Assembly: GCF_001039355.2 (NCBI RefSeq) | Contig: NW_019775604.1 | Span: 98,306-162,305 of the forward strand | DNA length: 64,000 bases | Direction of reading: 5' to 3' | Source of the DNA: Lingula anatina | Taxonomy: Eukaryota; Brachiopoda; Lingulata; Lingulida; Lingulidae | Shown: piece after piece, positions 34,774-45,319 of the stretch | Layout: each line of letters begins with the position of its first letter | Position numbering within the stretch: position 1 is the first letter of the stretch | The notes under the pieces: generated by a model | Seen by the model: the letters and a program-made list of their open reading frames with translations, nothing else | Databases searched by the model: none | Told to the model about the DNA's origin: nothing | Position numbers and translations under genes: made by a program

Positions 34774-37260
34774 TTATACAGGTTCTGTTTTAATGTCATG
34801 TTTTAAAAACATCAACCTTTCTCGAGACATGTCATCCCGACTGTCACAGTTAGTTAAGAGCTTTCTACTGTTCTCGACAAAATCCTCGAAATTGCAATTT
34901 TCAGGAGCATCTTCTATATTTGGGTTATAGGAAAGTGTTTCTGATACATCTGGTAACCCAGATGTTGGTACAAACATCTGATGCTCATTTTCAAAATGGG
35001 TTTCCTCTTTTACAGTAGCTTCTGAGAATGGTTGATCTGTTGTATTTTCTGTTTTAATAAATTTGCTGTGCAATTCCTCAAGATTATCTATCACATCCCA
35101 TTCATTTGTTGTGTTTTTGCCATTACCAAGTGCACAAAAGTTTAACTTTTCTTCTTGTTCCTCCACAGAGGTCGATTTACTGGGAGTGCTTTGACTTTGA
35201 CCACTTTCTTTTGTCAAAGTATCCTCCAATACAGATCCTCCAGTAATATTTTTTTCACATTTTCTACTATTTCCCTTCCGTTTTGCCCTCGTTCTAGGTC
35301 CCCTTGTGGTCTTTTTGTTAACTATATGACCTCTTTGCTTCAGTTTCCCCTTGGCTACTTTCCCATCTGTTTTCTTTTTTTGTTTGCTGGGTGATGTTTT
35401 CCGCCTCTCTTTGGAATGGCTTTTTTCATGTTTTACCAAAAGGGTCTTGGTGGAAAAGGTCTCAACGCAATTCTGACACTTGTAGACGTCTCTCTTAGTG
35501 CGAGTCTTTACACATTTCACAGATTTCTCTTGTTTTGAAAATGTCTTGCTACTTTTTGTGCTCTTCTTTGTGCCTTCCCCAATGTGGATCTTCTTATGAT
35601 TTAATAACTCAACGCGGCTATGGAATGTCATGTCGCATGACTGACATTTTAATTGTTTAACAGGCGCACGGTTATTTTTGGTTTCTTTTTCAGCTTTTTC
35701 AGCTTTTGGCTTTTTTGCTTTGTGATTCCTTTCATGGGTTAAACAGTGATTTTTACGATTGAACGTTTTATCGCAGATTTGACATTTGTATGGTTTTTCT
35801 CCAGTGTGAGTTCTTTCATGGATTACACACTCATCTTTACGGGTGAATGCTGCCTCACAAAACTGACATTTATGTGGCTTTTCCCCAGTGTGAATCCGCT
35901 CGTGTTTCATACAAGTGTATTTCCTTGAAAACGTCTTCTCACAGTGCTGGCATTTATATGGCTTCTCACCTGTGTGAATCCTTTCATGCTCGATGCATTT
36001 AGCATTCTTATAAAATGCCTTGTCACAGTACTGACATTTGAATTTAAAATCCTTGACTGCGGCCCGAGTCATTTCACCAATCGAGTAGCCAGTGTGTTTC
36101 CTTTCATGGTTCCGTAATGATGCCTTGAAAGAAAAGGCCTTGTCACAGTACTGGCATTGGTATGGCTTCTCTCCAGTGTGAGCTCTTTCATGTTCTGCGC
36201 AAAGGAAATTCTCCGTAAATGTCCTCTCGCACAGCTGACATTTGTAAGGCCTTTCACCAGTGTGAGTCTTTTCATGCAAATCGCAGTGGCCTTTGGTAGA
36301 GAAGCTCTTTTCACAGTACCGGCATTTGTATGGTTTTTCTCCAGTATGGACCCTTTCATGAATGACACATTTATCATGACTATGAAACAACTTGTCACAG
36401 TATTGACATTTGAATCTTTTAGGTGCAGTATGAATTCTCACATGCTTTTTGTATTTACTTTGAACAGCAAATGTTTTTCCACAATGCTGGCATTTGTGCG
36501 GTCTCTCACCAGTGTGAATTCGTTCATGTTCAATGCAACTTAGTTCACTTCTAAATCTCGCATCACAGTGCTGACACTGAAACGGCCTGTTTTCAGGGTG
36601 AATCTTTTCATGCAAAAGGACGTCACGTTTCTGAGCAAACACCTCATCACAGTACTGACACTCGTATATACCCGTGTGAAAACTTTCGTGGATTAACCGT
36701 TCCTCCCGCCGCGAAAACATTTCTCCACAGTACTGACATTTATGCTGTTTTTCTCCTGTGTGAATTTTTTCATGTGTTGCACAATGGGCTTTCTGGGAAA
36801 ACGCCTTTCCACAGTATTCACACGCATAAGGCTTCTCCCCAGTGTGAGTTTTTTCATGGCGTTTACAAGCATCTTTCTTAACGAAAGCCTTGCCACAGTA
36901 TTGACATTGATATGGTCTCTCTCCAGTGTGAGTTCTTTCGTGGAAAACCAATGACTGTTTACGAGAAAACGAAGAATAACAGTACTGACAAAAGTACAAT
37001 TTTTCTCCAGAGACGTGCGTTTTTTCATGCTCTACACATTCATCCTTTTCTGGAAACACTTGACCACAGAACAAACATTGGTACGGTTTCTCCTCGAAAT
37101 GAATTTTTTCATGCTGCGTTCTGTCATCCTTTTGTGAAAACCCAATGCTGCAAAAGTGACATTTGTATGGTTTTTCTGCTGTGATGGAGGTCTCATCTTC
37201 TACACAGGGAATTTTCAGAGACATCTTATCACTGTCCCCCATACCACTTTCTTCCCTCAT
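34774..37260 (-). CDS. C2H2 zinc-finger protein with 19 fingers and a basic/acidic tail
   Basis: A single coding exon gives 828 residues from ATG at 37258-37260. A splice acceptor (TTTGTTTTACAG) lies about 20 bases upstream, followed by an in-frame TGA, so the start is secure and a non-coding 5' exon exists. Nineteen C2H2 fingers span about residues 34-615, mostly with TGEKPY-type linkers; an 18-residue linker separates fingers 13 and 14, and longer lysine-rich linkers separate 17/18 and 18/19. The tail is strongly basic (about 616-670) and then acidic, with three sumoylation-type motifs: FIKTE, TVKEE and DIKTE near the end. Eleven fingers have Cys where C2H2 fingers normally have Leu at helix position +4. 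It is probably a nuclear DNA-binding regulator; the target is unknown and no orthologue was recognised. Confidence 0.93.
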   Translation of the reverse strand: MREESGMGDSDKMSLKIPCVEDETSITAEKPYKCHFCSIGFSQKDDRTQHEKIHFEEKPYQCLFCGQVFPEKDECVEHEKTHVSGEKLYFCQYCYSSFSRKQSLVFHERTHTGERPYQCQYCGKAFVKKDACKRHEKTHTGEKPYACEYCGKAFSQKAHCATHEKIHTGEKQHKCQYCGEMFSRREERLIHESFHTGIYECQYCDEVFAQKRDVLLHEKIHPENRPFQCQHCDARFRSELSCIEHERIHTGERPHKCQHCGKTFAVQSKYKKHVRIHTAPKRFKCQYCDKLFHSHDKCVIHERVHTGEKPYKCRYCEKSFSTKGHCDLHEKTHTGERPYKCQLCERTFTENFLCAEHERAHTGEKPYQCQYCDKAFSFKASLRNHERKHTGYSIGEMTRAAVKDFKFKCQYCDKAFYKNAKCIEHERIHTGEKPYKCQHCEKTFSRKYTCMKHERIHTGEKPHKCQFCEAAFTRKDECVIHERTHTGEKPYKCQICDKTFNRKNHCLTHERNHKAKKPKAEKAEKETKNNRAPVKQLKCQSCDMTFHSRVELLNHKKIHIGEGTKKSTKSSKTFSKQEKSVKCVKTRTKRDVYKCQNCVETFSTKTLLVKHEKSHSKERRKTSPSKQKKKTDGKVAKGKLKQRGHIVNKKTTRGPRTRAKRKGNSRKCEKNITGGSVLEDTLTKESGQSQSTPSKSTSVEEQEEKLNFCALGNGKNTTNEWDVIDNLEELHSKFIKTENTTDQPFSEATVKEETHFENEHQMFVPTSGLPDVSETLSYNPNIEDAPENCNFEDFVENSRKLLTNCDSRDDMSRERLMFLKHDIKTEPV

Positions 37261-37442
37261 ACTAATTGGCACAATTCACCTGTAAAACAAATATGGAATT
37301 CTAGGCACCTCTGTGATTTGTCTGCACCATTTTTACTCTTACAGTAGCACAACGAAGGAATGTAAACATGTAATATTATTTTAACCAGTTGAAAATTACA
37401 TTTACTCCCAATATATATCTGTTCTGACCCTAGCTATGGGGG

Positions 37443-37596
37443 CAGGCCCGTAGCCAGCAATTTCAAAAGAGGGGTTCTTTTTTCTGAAAAAGTGGACCTT
37501 CATGTACATAGAACAAATTTTACCCAGAGTGGACCTTTCCCCAGCAAAGGGGGTGGTTCTCTCGAAACCCCACGAACCCCCCTGGCTACGGGCCTG
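37443..37596. mobile_element. MITE with CAGGCCCGTAGCCAG termini
   Basis: An exact 15-bp inverted repeat bounds the element: CAGGCCCGTAGCCAG at 37443-37457 and its complement at 37582-37596. The interior contains inverted GTGGACCTT / AAGGTCCAC-like segments shared with 55116-55291 and 58930-59056. Confidence 0.8.
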
Positions 37597-37824
37597 GGGG
37601 CCCAGCTAGAATGGGAGCCCCGGCTGCCCACAGGAGCCCAGGCTGCCAGAGAGACTGCCAGGGAGACTGTCCTTTTGCAGTCTGGGGCTCCAGTGTGCAG
37701 TCTCCTTGAGCAGGCAGACTGCAAAGGGGGCTGCAATAACTTANCTGCAAAGGGGACTACTTTTCTAGCTGGGGGGGTGTATACTTGCCTTACATATAAC
37801 AGTTTTACTTCAGCATGAGGCACT

Positions 37825-37905
37825 GGGCTCATTTCCAATGAAACTATTGCTTTACATAGATCAATCCAACTCTGCAGGGACTCTTGCTGAAACAATCGGA
37901 CTGAC
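37825..37905. mobile_element. Partial relative of the 8658-8799 MITE
   Basis: GGGCTCATTTCCAATGAAAC is followed by ACATAGATCAATCCAACTCT and GGGACTCTTGCTGA, matching the right half of the 8658-8799 element on the opposite strand. The other end is missing. Confidence 0.55.
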
Positions 37906-38889
37906 ATATTACCCTCTTGATGTTAGGCAGAATACAGAAATGCTGGTAATTATAACAAAAATTTAGTTTAAGAAATTAAATGTTCAGACACGTACGTACT
38001 GGTAACTAACCCCCACTAATTTCCTCACGTTCACTTGTCATATTTTTTTCTATTTGACAAGTTATAAATAGGTTATAAACAGCAGGGCTGTAGGTTATGG
38101 GGGGGGGGGGGGGGGAGTGCACAGATTTTTTAAAAATAACTCTTGGGGAAGCTACATGTACCGTATATGTAGCATTTTCTTTGACCCTGGTATATATAGC
38201 TCTTATTTTTTCTTTAGTCAGTTTCAAAATGAGAGCCACAGACGAAAGGGCCATAAGTCATGAACTAAACTTGGAATATGGGGGCCTTATATCAGTAAGT
38301 ATGCAACAGTACATGTAGTGGTTATGCCATTTTTTTCCTCCAAGGCATATTCTTCGAAATACAAACCAAGACCAAAACGAAAAAAAGACAATATCGTCAT
38401 TTGAAGAATACATCTTTTGTTGAAATTGCCACCATCACCTACCCAGTTCACAAATGTCCTCTATATCTTCACACTAATCTAGCAATTGAGTAAATGTACT
38501 CTGGCCATGCAATGAATGAACAAAACAAATTAAGGGCGACAACGAGAAAAAGGTACTTCGATCCATTCAGCGGTAAAGTCGTCCCAAGCTAAATGCGTGC
38601 CGCTATATGTCATATTAAGCCAGAAATTAGGTGCCATCTCAGGCTAGAGAGTTTTCACGCAAATATACGTCTTTCATTGGATATCTGCATTATTACCTTT
38701 TATATTGTTGATAGACTGGATGGAATCGTTATATCTGAAGGACTTCAAAAAGTCTATGGTTATTTCATTAAAGGTTTGGTCCTTAATTATTATATGATAT
38801 AAGGTTACTGTGAGATTTTCTGGATTAAAGTTACCAAAGTTTACACTAAGTGTCATTTAAGCAAAGAAAAACTGAAAATGAATAAACGA

Positions 38890-38941
<52 letters not shown>

Positions 38942-38942
38942 A
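38890..38942. repeat. (AAAT)n microsatellite
   Basis: This is an uninterrupted tetranucleotide repeat, ATAA register, of about 12 units. A similar tract lies at 54813-54852. Confidence 0.95.
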
Positions 38943-39364
38943 CGATCATCTTAAAGTAACATGTGCGTTAACCCGTGATGTAACAACGAGGAGGCATATG
39001 GGACTAATACAGATAAAAAGAGAAAGTCACACAAAAATTTGAAGAACGAAGAGGTTTCGATAGATAAAAGTGTTTTATTTCTTGCCTGCAATTATGCCAT
39101 CTTTTTAAAAATGCATGAGGCAAAAATGAAAAATGCTAATGAGAATATGGTAATAGACTAGATGTCTTGTGGAATCTTGATTGTATCGGTAGCATTCGTA
39201 AAGCACATCTAACACATTTGTCGTGTTATGTATTGCCTTTTCTACGTTTTTACTTATTACAAATAAATATGCACAAAATTATTCCCGGTGATTTCAGTTG
39301 AAATGTTTTTATAATTTCAATCTTTCTATAATACATGAAGCTGATAGTGTTACAAAGAAATTAT

Positions 39365-39398
39365 TAGGATTCCCCATAGGGGAATACTATTGTTTTTG

Positions 39399-39454
<56 letters not shown>

Positions 39455-40239
39455 GTTATTCTTTCCGCGTGTTTTTTTTCGCAAAAAATCTGAAATAATT
39501 ATCATAGGTAGCCTATGGTAAGAATATGCCACAGACCCAGTTTCAGTGACCTTGACCTACTTTTCAAGGTCACAGAGGCTTTTAAAGGCAAAATTTGTAA
39601 AATTTGAAATTGACATTACGCCTTAAGTATAAGCCGTATGGCTATGGGCCTTATGGTCAGTGATACTGAGGTGAATCCACATATAATGACCTACTTTTAT
39701 GCAAGTAGGTCAAGGTCAAGGTCGCTAATGGCCAAACGGGCTCAAAAAAGGTTTGTTTCCAAGATCTCAAAAACGGAAGTCCCAGAGCCCCGATCATAGT
39801 GTCAAATAATGCCCTATATATTTATCTAAGGTTAGCTGTACTTTGGTAGCGACTGCTTAATTACTTTTTTTAATATAGATTTTTAAATATTTATGACATT
39901 GCAGAAATCTTGAGTTTGGCAGTTTCTCCATGAAACACTGGTTTTTGGTCATAGCATGCTATAGTAAACTACCCCAAACATATACCCAAAACCCCCAAAT
40001 CAAATGTCAAATTTGACCTTGACCCTCATTTTCAAGGTCATTTGGCTATTTAATGGAGAAATATTGAAGTGGGCTAAAATTGATGTTTTGTTGACACCCC
40101 CCCCCCCCAATTCACACATGCTTTTTCAGAATATGGGATCAAATTTAACCCTTTACCTTCCCATGACCTTGTAAGAGCATTTCCACGCCTATTTTGCAGG
40201 GGAATCCTCCGCCACTGGCTTTAGCCAGTTGCAGTCTAG
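39365..40239 (+). mobile_element. Helitron-like non-autonomous element, copy 1
   Basis: It starts TAGGATTCCCCATAGGGGAA and contains an internal ATT microsatellite (about 39401-39454). It ends with a hairpin ACTGGCT-TT-AGCCAGT (40214-40229), ten further bases and CTAG followed by T. A short 3' hairpin about 10 bases before CTRR is the Helitron 3' signature. There is no transposase frame. It contains repeated TCAAGGTCA/TGACCTTGA motifs. Assignment to the Helitron group, perhaps to the HINE/pearl type known in bivalves, is inference. Confidence 0.55.
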
Positions 40240-40240
40240 T

Positions 40241-40277
40241 TAGGATTCCCCATAGGGGAATACTATTGTTTTTGGTC
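40241..40277 (+). mobile_element. 5' fragment of the same Helitron-like element
   Basis: The head segment TAGGATTCCCCATAGGGGAA through TTTTTGG occurs directly after the end of copy 1 and directly before copy 2. This suggests a head-to-tail array with a truncated middle unit, or a failed extra copy. Confidence 0.6.
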
Positions 40278-40281
40278 TTAT

Positions 40282-41124
40282 TAGGATTCCCCATAGGGGA
40301 ATACTATTGTTTTTGGTAGTATTATAGTTTTTATTATTATTATTCTTTCTGCGCGTTTTTTTTCGCAAAAAATCTGAAATAATTATCATAGGTAGCCCGA
40401 GGCAAGAATATGCCCAGACCCAGTTTCAGTGACCTTGACCTACTTTTCAAGGTCACAGGGTCTTTTAAAGGCAAATTTTATGAAATTTGAAATTGCCATT
40501 AGGCCTAAAGTATAAGCCATATGGCTAAGGGCCTTATGGTCAATAATACTGAGACAAATCCACAGATAATGACCTACTTTTATGCAAGTAGGTCAAGGTC
40601 AAGGTCGCTAATGGCCAAACGGGCTCAAAAAAGGTTTGTTTCCGAGATCTTAAAAACTGGAAGGCCCAGAGCCCTAATCATAGTGGCAAATAATGCCCTA
40701 TATATTTATCTAAGGTTAGCCGTACTTTGGTACCGACTGCCTAATTACTTTTTTTAATATAGATTTTTAAATATTTATGACATTGCAGAAATCTTGAGTT
40801 TGGCAGTTTCTCCATGAAACACTGGTTTTTGGTCATAGCATGCTATAGTAAACTACCCCAAACATATACCCAAAACCCCCAAATCAAAAGTCAAATTTGA
40901 CCTTGACCCTCATTTTCAAGGTCATTTGGCTATTTCATGGAGAAATATTGCAATGGGCTAGAGTAATGTTTTCTTGACCCCCTCCCCCCCCCCCAATTCG
41001 CACATGCTCTTTCAGAATATTGGGTCAAATTTAACCCATTACCTTCACATGACCTTGTAAGAGCATTTCCACACCTATTTTGCAGGGGAATCCTCCGCCA
41101 CTGGCTTCAGCCAGTTGCAGTCTA

Positions 41125-41125
<1 letters not shown>
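40282..41125 (+). mobile_element. Helitron-like non-autonomous element, copy 2
   Basis: It matches copy 1 closely over its whole length, including the 3' hairpin (41100-41115, loop TC instead of TT) and CTAG end (41122-41125). A TTA microsatellite of about 60 bases follows immediately. Stem conservation with a changed loop base fits a functional hairpin. Confidence 0.55.
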
Positions 41126-41189
<64 letters not shown>

Positions 41190-41681
41190 TACTGTAAACA
41201 TTTACCTACCGTTAAGCCTTCGTGACTGAAATATGTGTTCATCGTTCATATAGGTTTTCCCGCGGGATGATGTCCAGTGAAAATAAAACAACTTTTATGT
41301 TTCATTCAACCTTTTCACCTTACAAAACTGTTATTTTAGTAGGCATTGTATAAGTACAGTGTATGGCAGATGACACTGTAAGTACTAAAGGCTGGGTCGT
41401 TATTTTAACACTGTCATGATCATGGATTTATTAACACTTTAGGCGTAGGGCGTCATTATCATCCCTTTTCCAAGAATTGCAGGCTCAAATTGTTATGAAA
41501 ATGAACCATTCTTATATGTAAAACTCGCATGTTATGCTTAATCATTTTTTATCTAGTAATATTTTCCTTCTTGTTTTATCTGTAATTATCTAAAACAATT
41601 TTACTTTCTCTGTTTACTTATTGGTATTTCATGTTGCTAAACACGAGGCTACATACCGAACAGAAATTAATTTCCCTGATA

Positions 41682-41930
41682 GGGGAGACCGGGGCTAGTT
41701 GGACCCGGGAGTAAGTTGGCCCCCCATCAAGTCTCTTTAATAAAATTACTTTAAAATGCTAAATTATTTCATTTGGGCTCACTGCCGACGCTTTCTTAGC
41801 ACTATTGGATACGGTCACTTTACAAAAATTAATGATGTGATCAATTCTTTTACCCCATAGTTACTTTGTCATAAATTGATGAGGGGGGGGGGGCAACTTA
41901 CCCCGGGGTTCAACTAGCCCCGGTCTCCCC
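41682..41930. mobile_element. Mariner-type MITE with TA target duplication
   Basis: A near-perfect 20-base terminal inverted repeat, GGGGAGACCGGGGCTAGTTG, occurs at 41682-41701 with its complement at 41911-41930, and TA flanks both ends. TA duplication is typical of Tc1/mariner elements. The subterminal GTAAGTTGGCC / GGCAACTTACCCC is also inverted. Non-coding. Confidence 0.75.
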
Positions 41931-42490
41931 TAAATATTGTAAACTGCATACACAATATTCTACAATATTTCATCAAAGGCGGCAAATGGTTAAAACTTTG
42001 CTTAAAGTAGACTCAAAATTTTGGTCTAACAGTTAAGACCAATATTCTGTTCAGTCTAAAAATTCTCATGCTGCCTGGTTCTCTTTTGATCTAAGGGGCG
42101 TGTGATCGGTGATATACCCGCATTGCTGAACCTGTGATATACGCGCGTTTAGATCTGATAAGAGCGATGCGACGCGTTATCGCAACGAGGTTTTTGTATT
42201 CCTTCCTTTATCTCTGACTCAATTTCACACACAAGAAAATTTGCGGTCGCCAAACGTGCCCGTTTTGAGTCAGTAATCTCCCCCGTGGACATGACCTCAA
42301 ATGATAAGAATAGGTAAGAGTGTATGCTCATGCTTTGAGACTGGGGTACTTTCTTTTTTCTTTTGGAAAATACCAAGACATTCTTGAAAATATACATAGG
42401 CCTACTATATAAATTGAGCAAATGATTTAGGCATTTACCCCCTTTTTACGATTTTCGTTACTAGTTTGGTCTCTGCAAGCTGTGGGTTGT

Positions 42491-42535
<45 letters not shown>

Positions 42536-43253
42536 ATACTATGAAAATGAATGAATTGTGATGGACCAGAGTGAAGCATGTTTTAAATAGTACACAAAAT
42601 GTTGAATAAACATAGACAGAATAAAAAAAACAAGAAATACAAAAAAAAAAATAATAATAATGTGTTTACCACTTAAAAGAGGACGTGAAATAGGAAATTG
42701 GAATCGATCGAAGGCGTATCTACTAAAAGTCTAGACCTAAGGAGCAAATTAGAATAAATAGCAACATAAACTGTAGTTTATTTGAATGCAATTTTGCTCA
42801 TCCTGAGCCGGATGCACGTAGTCGTGCATAACAACTCATCATAGCGTGGCAGAGATAAAAAACATATATTCTACGACAGCTTAATTTAACGTATATTTTT
42901 ACGTGATTTATCTTCACGGGAACTTGTACGGGTCATCCCATGAGGGTGATGTGGGTCATGCCGCCGGCTCGCTGTTCATAACGATACCATCTAAGTATAA
43001 GCTTTCGAATGAGTATGTACGAAGTATAAGTTGGAATCCAGTTATGCGCGCCCTTGACAAAGATAAAATATTATTGGGCGTCACCTTACCGTGGATCGTC
43101 ACCTAGAAAAAAAAACTTGTTTTACGTATTTACGAATATCACCTTTTCGTATTTTGCACTAAAAAAGATAACCATATAAACCCTAAGGGCACATTTTTGT
43201 TATCAGGTACTTGTTGGATCTACCATAAAGTACGAAGGCTCCTTTAAAACTTC

Positions 43254-43331
43254 CTTTACACTGGACGGCGTCCTATTTGCGTTCTTTGTGCGCCCATGAA
43301 ACCGGCATCGCTAGAAAGGAGGCACAAGCTC
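43254..43331. mobile_element. Partial relative of the 17966-18151 MITE
   Basis: TTTACACTGGACGGCGTCCT is followed by CCATGAAA..GGCATCGCT and AAGGAGGCAC, matching the left half of the 186-bp unit B element with substitutions. The right inverted repeat is absent. Confidence 0.55.
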
Positions 43332-43448
43332 GCTTTGGTAGCTGGTGTACTGTTAAGGTTAAGAGGGCCACAGAAGCATTTTATTTTATTTAATATAACG
43401 AGTAAAGGGTTTTCTTGAGTTACCAACCTTTACCTTGGTTAGTTATTG

Positions 43449-43486
<38 letters not shown>

Positions 43487-43760
43487 AAACTTATAAACTC
43501 AGGGGTAAAAACTGTAAAGGTTTGTTTCATTATTATAATAATGATGTAATAATTAAAGTTATCAAAATGACACTATTCAACACTAACACAATTATTATTT
43601 CATTTATATTGCATTTCGTATACAGATTTAGGCGTGATTTAGGGCTCTTTCTGCTATTTAATTGGCCGATGACGTAAGTAAATGTTCCTGTAACATTGAA
43701 TTTGAAGCACTTTTTATCGATTTCAGTAGTTGCAGGCATTTATAGAAAACTAGTCGATCG

Positions 43761-43792
43761 TGACGTCATATATGAACTTCGATATGACGTCA
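43761..43792. promoter_or_regulatory. Inverted pair of CRE/ATF motifs
   Basis: TGACGTCATAT at 43761 and its exact complement ATATGACGTCA (ending 43792) flank a 10-base spacer, so two palindromic TGACGTCA sites lie 24 bases apart. No gene start is visible nearby, so any role is unknown. Confidence 0.3.
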
Positions 43793-45264
43793 TGAATAAA
43801 TCTGTATCCTAGAGTAAAAAAGGGATGGGGGTGGGGAAGGGGTAAATCAACCCCCATACAGTTGCGAGACCTCAGCTACGGTCTCACTGAATTCTAGTTT
43901 TAACAGACCCTCAATTCCTGATAAAACTTCAGTGTCTTGGGGAGCGTCATCCAGCAACTCTGTCGAGGTTATCTCTAGCGGAAATCTCGTTATGGCGCAT
44001 ACCCCTTCGCGATGCTATCGTTGAAGTTTAATGAACGCCTCATAAAATGCGGTAAAATGTCGTAACCTGTTTCATTCCACTCCACCGAGGAGGAGATTAC
44101 CGGCAATTAGTGTCGCCATGAGTGAGGTGATAAGAATTCGGAAGTGACTCCAATGTTCTTTTTTTAAAATGAATTGATATCTTCTTATAACGGTGCCTTC
44201 ATTATTATGAATAATTTCTTTTTTTTTGTCTTCATGTATTTCTTAAATTCACACATTAATGAACTGACCATTCCATTCATTCATTGATTCATTCATTCAT
44301 TATCTATATTATATTTCCTTTTTTTCCATTTACTGATCTCATCTGTGTTGACACAAAGTAGCAAACTGCACTAGTCTGGTGACATTTTTATGGTTTCAGA
44401 AAGTATAGATTCTGTGCGACGATACTTTAGCTACCCACCCCACCGTATTCCTATATGTGCAACAAGGATTGATTTCTGCATTTTAACTATAGATTTGTCT
44501 ATATTTATTTTACACAAACCGGACTGCCCCCTATAATGATACTAATAATAATAATCAATCACCAATTATTTGAAAAAGAAATAAAAAAATGTCTTTAGAC
44601 TAAATACACAGAAACGAATAGTTTGCCCAGCGATTAAGCCAATGCGATGCTCTAACATTGTTTTCAGGTGTGAAGTACTTATCAGGACATGTAATATGGT
44701 TCTTTTTTCTTTCTTGACTGCAAGATAAGCAAAAAATACCGCTGTATTTTTAATACGCAACTACCCGTTTCACATTATATGGTTTATTCAAATAACATAG
44801 TGTCCAAATAAGAAAACAAAAAGCAGTGTAAACAGTAAAATCATTGGCAGTTCAATTCAACTCAGCTGCAGTTACATGTGGCACAGAAAACAGTATTCAG
44901 TAACCAGCTGTGTACTATAATAGTAATAGTAATAGTTAAACAGCAATGAAAGAGAGAGCTCTATATATACCCTATGTTCTTATATCCTGAAACTGCTAGA
45001 ATTGCTAATGGGAGCTCCTGGAAGTTTCGTACGTACTATGACTAGAAGAATCTATGATACTATCATCTAACTGAATTCTTGAATATCCTTACAAGTCCCT
45101 TCGATTATCACAACAATTACAGATAGGCCTTTAGAATGACAAAGAAAAAAAAGAAAATAACATAGATAGGATGTAAGCCATTCGAGGTGAAAAGAAAAAC
45201 CTTTTTGTTTATTTTTCATTTGCAATTTGCGTAACGTAGAAATTAAAAGTGTTTTATCCGAAAA

Positions 45265-45266
<2 letters not shown>

Positions 45267-45315
<49 letters not shown>
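45267..45315. repeat. (GA)n microsatellite
   Basis: About 24 GA units. Similar tracts lie at 42492-42531, 43451-43484, 58896-58928 and 62640-62682. Confidence 0.95.

Positions 45316-45319
<4 letters not shown>

Noticed and set aside
42149-42292. 47-codon ATG frame (minus) with normal-looking composition
   Set aside because: Codon use is less AT-biased than the surroundings, but there is no promoter, splice signal or recognised homology. It could be an exon of an unseen gene, but support is too thin to list.
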